Shown here: piece by piece, positions 61,168 through 64,000 of the stretch | Layout of the letters: the number at the start of each line of letters is the position of its first letter | How positions within the stretch are numbered: the first letter of the stretch is position 1 | Origin: an uncultured Eubacteriales bacterium | GTDB lineage: Bacteria > Bacillota > Clostridia > Oscillospirales > Acutalibacteraceae | Reading direction: 5' to 3' | Length of the DNA stretch: 64,000 nucleotides | Assembly: GCA_905198155.1 (NCBI GenBank) | Contig: CAJKBQ010000010.1 | Coordinates: forward strand, 1-64,000 | Notes under the pieces: model-generated | Told to the model about the DNA's origin: nothing | Seen by the model: only the letters and a program-made list of their open reading frames with translations | Databases searched by the model: none | Program-made: the position numbers and the translations under genes

Positions 61168-61653
61168 ATGAACTGGTTGATTTCAAAGCGGGATCCATTG
61201 TATGACCCAAAAAGCTCCATCGGAGTACAACAATGCGGCATCATTTTCTGGCAAAAAACCGGATTTCTGAGGCGCTGTAATCTAAACGGATTTACTGCGC
61301 TCATGTCGCTGGCCGCTAAAAATTTTGCGCCCACCGATGTTTTCATGCAGGAACCGCAAACCTGTTATTTGACTTTCAACGGCTGTGCCAAAAACGTGAT
61401 TTTCATCCAGCTCAAATCCGACAAGAACGGACATTTTTATATCTACGGAGAAGCGCACACCGCGTACGCCAATCGCAAATTTCATCTGTTCGCGCTGGAT
61501 GTTGTTGAATTTATTGCAAGAAACACCGGATGCCGATTTTATGTTGATGACGCAACGGGTTACATCGACCATCGTTCCGTGGCACAGCTGGATAAATATA
61601 TTTCCGAATACCAAAACGCCCATGCGCACCTGATTCGGCCAACATTCAAGTAA
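61168..61653 (+). CDS. Hypothetical protein
   Basis: 161 aa, not recognised. It has a short N-terminal basic region, a central alternating beta pattern (FIQLKSDKNGHFYIYGEAHT) and a terminal helix (VAQLDKYISEYQNAHAHLI). No signal peptide or membrane segment. GAGAGG lies 6 nt before the ATG and a plausible TATAAT promoter is present about 70 nt upstream, so it is probably expressed. Confidence 0.55.
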   Translation: MNWLISKRDPLYDPKSSIGVQQCGIIFWQKTGFLRRCNLNGFTALMSLAAKNFAPTDVFMQEPQTCYLTFNGCAKNVIFIQLKSDKNGHFYIYGEAHTAYANRKFHLFALDVVEFIARNTGCRFYVDDATGYIDHRSVAQLDKYISEYQNAHAHLIRPTFK

Positions 61654-61743
61654 GCAAACCCATTTGTACCATATTCTGATAATTGTTTTCACGCAACCTT
61701 TTGTTTTTTCAATGAAACTCCCCGCTCCTCCCGCAAATTTTAC

Positions 61744-61772
61744 TTGCATCCGGTGCGAAAATGTGATAAAAT
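61744..61772 (+). promoter_or_regulatory. Promoter of the E2-like gene
   Basis: TTGCAT (61744-61749), 17-nt spacer, TAAAAT (61767-61772). Confidence 0.65.
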
Positions 61773-61794
61773 AAGCGCATAGGAGGAGATGTAT

Positions 61795-62790
61795 ATGCAG
61801 GAAAAGTTAATCGATCGTCCGCCGTGCAAACGCCGGCATGGCGACCGTTCCGACGGATGGCGCGTGGTCAGCGCCGACCCGTTTTTCGCCGTGGTGCCGC
61901 ACATCATGAATATGCGGTGCGACGCGCAGGTATATTTTGACCAGGTTGTTGAAATCGGCGAGCTGGAACGCTTTATCCGCAATCTGCGCCGCACGACCGG
62001 TATGACCGAGCTGAGCCTGATGCACGTGGTGCTGGCGGCGTGCGTGCGGATGTTCGCGCAGTATCCGTGCGTCAACCGATTCGTGTGCGGACGGCGAATC
62101 TATGCGCGCAACGAGATTGTGTTCTGCTTCACGATCAAAAAGGATATGACGCTGGACGCGCCGGAGGCCATCGTGAAGGTCGCATTTGATCCCACGGACA
62201 CCTTGCAGGAGGTGTACGACAAGATTTCCGGCGCCGTGACCGCCAACAAAGGCAGCGACGCCCAAAACGACACCGATGCGTTCGCCAATCTGCTGTCCTA
62301 TTGCCCAAACTGGCTGGTGCGCGCCGTGGTGGGCGCGGCCAACTTTTTGGATCACTGCGGGATTCTGCCAAGCGCGGTGCGGGCGTTCAGTCCGTTCCAT
62401 TGCAGTATGTTCCTGACGGACATCGGATCCACGGGGATTGGGTCGGTGTACCACCATCTGTACAACTTCGGGACATGTTCCATCTTCTGCGCGCTGGGCA
62501 AAAAAGGCCGCGTGCTGAAACAGAACGACGACGGCCAGATTGTGTACACCAAAACGGTGAATCTGCGTTTCACCGTGGATGAACGCGTGACGGACGGGTT
62601 TTACTACGCGTACACGTTCCGCGAATTTTTGAAGCTGCTGCGCAAACCGGACGAGCTGCTGAACAAGCCGGACGCGCCGCGGATGGATCCGGGGCTGCGC
62701 AAAACGCGCAAAGAACGCCGTGCGGCACGCAAGCAGCAGGCGTTGGCCGCAGAATCCGCCGGGGCGGAATCATCGGCAACGGTGGGATGA
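61795..62790 (+). CDS. 2-oxoacid dehydrogenase E2-like acyltransferase, His-less
   Basis: 331 aa of the chloramphenicol-acetyltransferase/E2 catalytic fold without lipoyl or peripheral-subunit-binding domains. The C-terminal active-site segment, normally H-x3-D-G, reads ERVTDG: Asp is kept, His is Glu. A conserved FSPFHCSMFLTDIGSTGIG region and a basic tail follow the family. The missing His argues against ordinary acyl transfer; a regulatory or novel role is possible. ATG 61795 has AGGAGG 8 nt upstream. Confidence 0.78.
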   Translation: MQEKLIDRPPCKRRHGDRSDGWRVVSADPFFAVVPHIMNMRCDAQVYFDQVVEIGELERFIRNLRRTTGMTELSLMHVVLAACVRMFAQYPCVNRFVCGRRIYARNEIVFCFTIKKDMTLDAPEAIVKVAFDPTDTLQEVYDKISGAVTANKGSDAQNDTDAFANLLSYCPNWLVRAVVGAANFLDHCGILPSAVRAFSPFHCSMFLTDIGSTGIGSVYHHLYNFGTCSIFCALGKKGRVLKQNDDGQIVYTKTVNLRFTVDERVTDGFYYAYTFREFLKLLRKPDELLNKPDAPRMDPGLRKTRKERRAARKQQALAAESAGAESSATVG

Positions 62791-62818
62791 TACGCAAAAT
62801 CGAATTGCACAGGGAAAT

Positions 62819-62860
62819 GGGACGTCTGCGCCGATACCGGGGCAGGCGTCCCTTTTTGGG
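62819..62860 (+). terminator. Terminator of the E2-like gene
   Basis: GGGACG-CTGC stem pairs with GCAG-CGTCCC, followed by TTTTTGGG. Confidence 0.75.
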
Positions 62861-62872
62861 ATATCGGGGCGG

Positions 62873-63523
62873 TCATGGACGGACGGCTCCTGCGGCGCGG
62901 CGGCGGCGAATGGCGGCAATGACAACGTCGATGCCGAGCGTTTTCACCAGCAGACCCTGAAAAGAGCTGAGCAGCACCGTCCATCCGGACAGCGCACCGC
63001 CGACCACGACGATCAGCACATCCGTCAGCAGCAGCGCGCGGCCGATTTGAATATGCCGGTACTTTTGGACAATCAGTGCGACGATATCCGTCCCGCCGGA
63101 GCTGGAATCGACGTCGAACAGGATGCCGCTCGCCACTGCAATCAGCACGCCGCCCAGCGCCGCCGAAAGGTACGGATTGGAAATCAGCGGCTGCATCTGC
63201 GGAAATCCCGCGTCGAATGCGCCGATGCATCCCGTGGTCAGTACGGATCCCGCCAGCGTTCGCGCAGCCATATTTTTACCCAGCACAGCAAACGCCAGCC
63301 CGATCAGTGCAAAATTGATTCCCATCAAAATTTTCCCCGGCGAAAACGGCAAAAACGATTCCAATATTACCGAAATTCCGCTGGTGCCGCCCAGCAGCAG
63401 CGACTGCGGAAAAATCAGCAGTACGGTGCTTGCTGCATACAGCACGCTCCCGGCCAGAATACGCAGCGCGACACCTGTGAATTTTGGGATTGCTCCCGAT
63501 TTTTCCACCTCAGTCTTCTGCAT
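62873..63523 (-). CDS. YitT-family (DUF161) membrane protein
   Basis: 216 aa with about six membrane helices and the family signature SLLLGGTSGISVILE plus LFDVDSSSGGTDIVAL. Function unknown; these proteins are widespread in Firmicutes. It overlaps the upstream MFS gene by 14 bp on the same strand, so they form an operon. Confidence 0.88.
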   Translation of the reverse strand: MQKTEVEKSGAIPKFTGVALRILAGSVLYAASTVLLIFPQSLLLGGTSGISVILESFLPFSPGKILMGINFALIGLAFAVLGKNMAARTLAGSVLTTGCIGAFDAGFPQMQPLISNPYLSAALGGVLIAVASGILFDVDSSSGGTDIVALIVQKYRHIQIGRALLLTDVLIVVVGGALSGWTVLLSSFQGLLVKTLGIDVVIAAIRRRRAAGAVRP

Positions 63524-64000
63524 CGCTTTGCTCCAGTTTTCCGCGCAGGACGAAAATCAGCACCACCACACCGGTCAGCACTGCCGCCTGCAGCAGCATC
63601 AGAATCGCGGGCGGTTCCAGCACTGCGCCGAACAGCGTCAGCGTCCGCGTGCCCATCTGCTTGATGAACAGCGTCCCCAGCATCTGCCCCACAAAGTTGC
63701 TCAGGTTGACCGCGACCGTGTAAAACGACAGGAAGTAGGTTCCGCCCTTCTGCGGTATATGGATAAATGGAAAATTGGCGTACGTCAGGTTCAGCGCGAC
63801 GCCTTCTATATGCTGTACTATCCGAATGAACACGAAAAACACTGCCGGGTATGTCACATTGCCGATAAAGGCATACAGCGCAGTTGATGCTGCGTGCACC
63901 ATCGCCGCGTACGCAAACGTGCGGAACCACGAATGGCGCGCCACCATCCGCCGCGCCGCCGATGCCGCAAGGATCAGCACGATGCCGTTCATCAGCTCCA
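63510..64000 (-). CDS. MFS-type permease, 5' end outside the window
   Basis: At least 160 residues of the C-terminal half of a major-facilitator-like transporter: five or six helices, with GTYFLSFYTVAVNLSNFVGQ and a final FVLRGKLEQ. The frame runs out of the window at 64000, so it is partial. Substrate unknown. Confidence 0.7.
   Translation of the reverse strand, partial: ELMNGIVLILAASAARRMVARHSWFRTFAYAAMVHAASTALYAFIGNVTYPAVFFVFIRIVQHIEGVALNLTYANFPFIHIPQKGGTYFLSFYTVAVNLSNFVGQMLGTLFIKQMGTRTLTLFGAVLEPPAILMLLQAAVLTGVVVLIFVLRGKLEQSDAED

Overview
The window reads as one chromosomal segment (or contig) of a G+C-rich member of the Clostridia (Bacillota). The evidence is: strong sigma-A promoters (TTGACA-17-TATAAT), GGAGG ribosome binding sites, a T-box riboswitch, a CsoR-type regulator, a SufU-type Fe-S scaffold, a UPF0735/PheB-like ACT protein and a sortase-type surface protein. 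No rRNA, tRNA or CRISPR array was seen, and species cannot be named from the sequence.

Layout. 1-345: mosaic of short UUCG-loop hairpins separated by GTGATAT. 350-3316: copper-type CsoR repressor and a heavy-metal P-type ATPase with a probable CsoR operator, followed by two decayed tandem copies of the ATPase 3' end. 3341-6425: ABC importer of the TrpXYZ type under a T-box with a UGG (Trp) specifier. 6452-10063: heterodimeric ABC exporter. 10247-11927: orphan DUF3502-type solute-binding lipoprotein. 11970-13440: small membrane protein plus lipoprotein with an internally duplicated domain. 13468-18773: membrane Ser/Thr kinase, opposed XRE regulator, and an operon of pyrimidine nucleoside phosphorylase, EEP-family hydrolase and acyltransferase. 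18791-22255: TetR operon (methyltransferase-like membrane protein, GyrI-like, GNAT, DUF5131). 22259-26224: SbcCD nuclease. 26284-30308: ACT protein, homoserine dehydrogenase, homoserine kinase, aspartokinase.

30315-36510 is scarred. A flavodoxin gene is split into a 3' piece and a 5' piece about 3.4 kb apart, separated by a large FAD oxidoreductase and a broken AraC gene. Next come an AlkZ-related gene and a frameshifted Fe3+-type permease with an MBL-fold remnant. 36562-44459 looks like a pectin/plant-glycan locus: AraC, LacI, DMT transporter, GH28, GH39-like, and a second FAD oxidoreductase/AraC divergent pair. 44511-47305: glutamate 5-kinase with a frameshifted start, LysR, AraC.

A 126-bp terminal-inverted-repeat element and an internally deleted IS3 transposase (47326-47999) mark a boundary. 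From there to about 59400 the DNA is visibly less G+C-rich and holds a probable SPxTG surface protein, a zinc-ribbon protein, two lipoproteins, and a LuxR-type membrane regulator with a 495-bp in-frame tandem duplication. A patchwork of gene fragments follows, including phage tail (Dit, tail endopeptidase) remnants with a self-contained two-gene cassette between them. 59399-64000 returns to the host style: SufU, a 5'-truncated SufS, a hypothetical protein, an E2-like acyltransferase lacking its catalytic His, a YitT membrane protein and an MFS permease cut by the window end.
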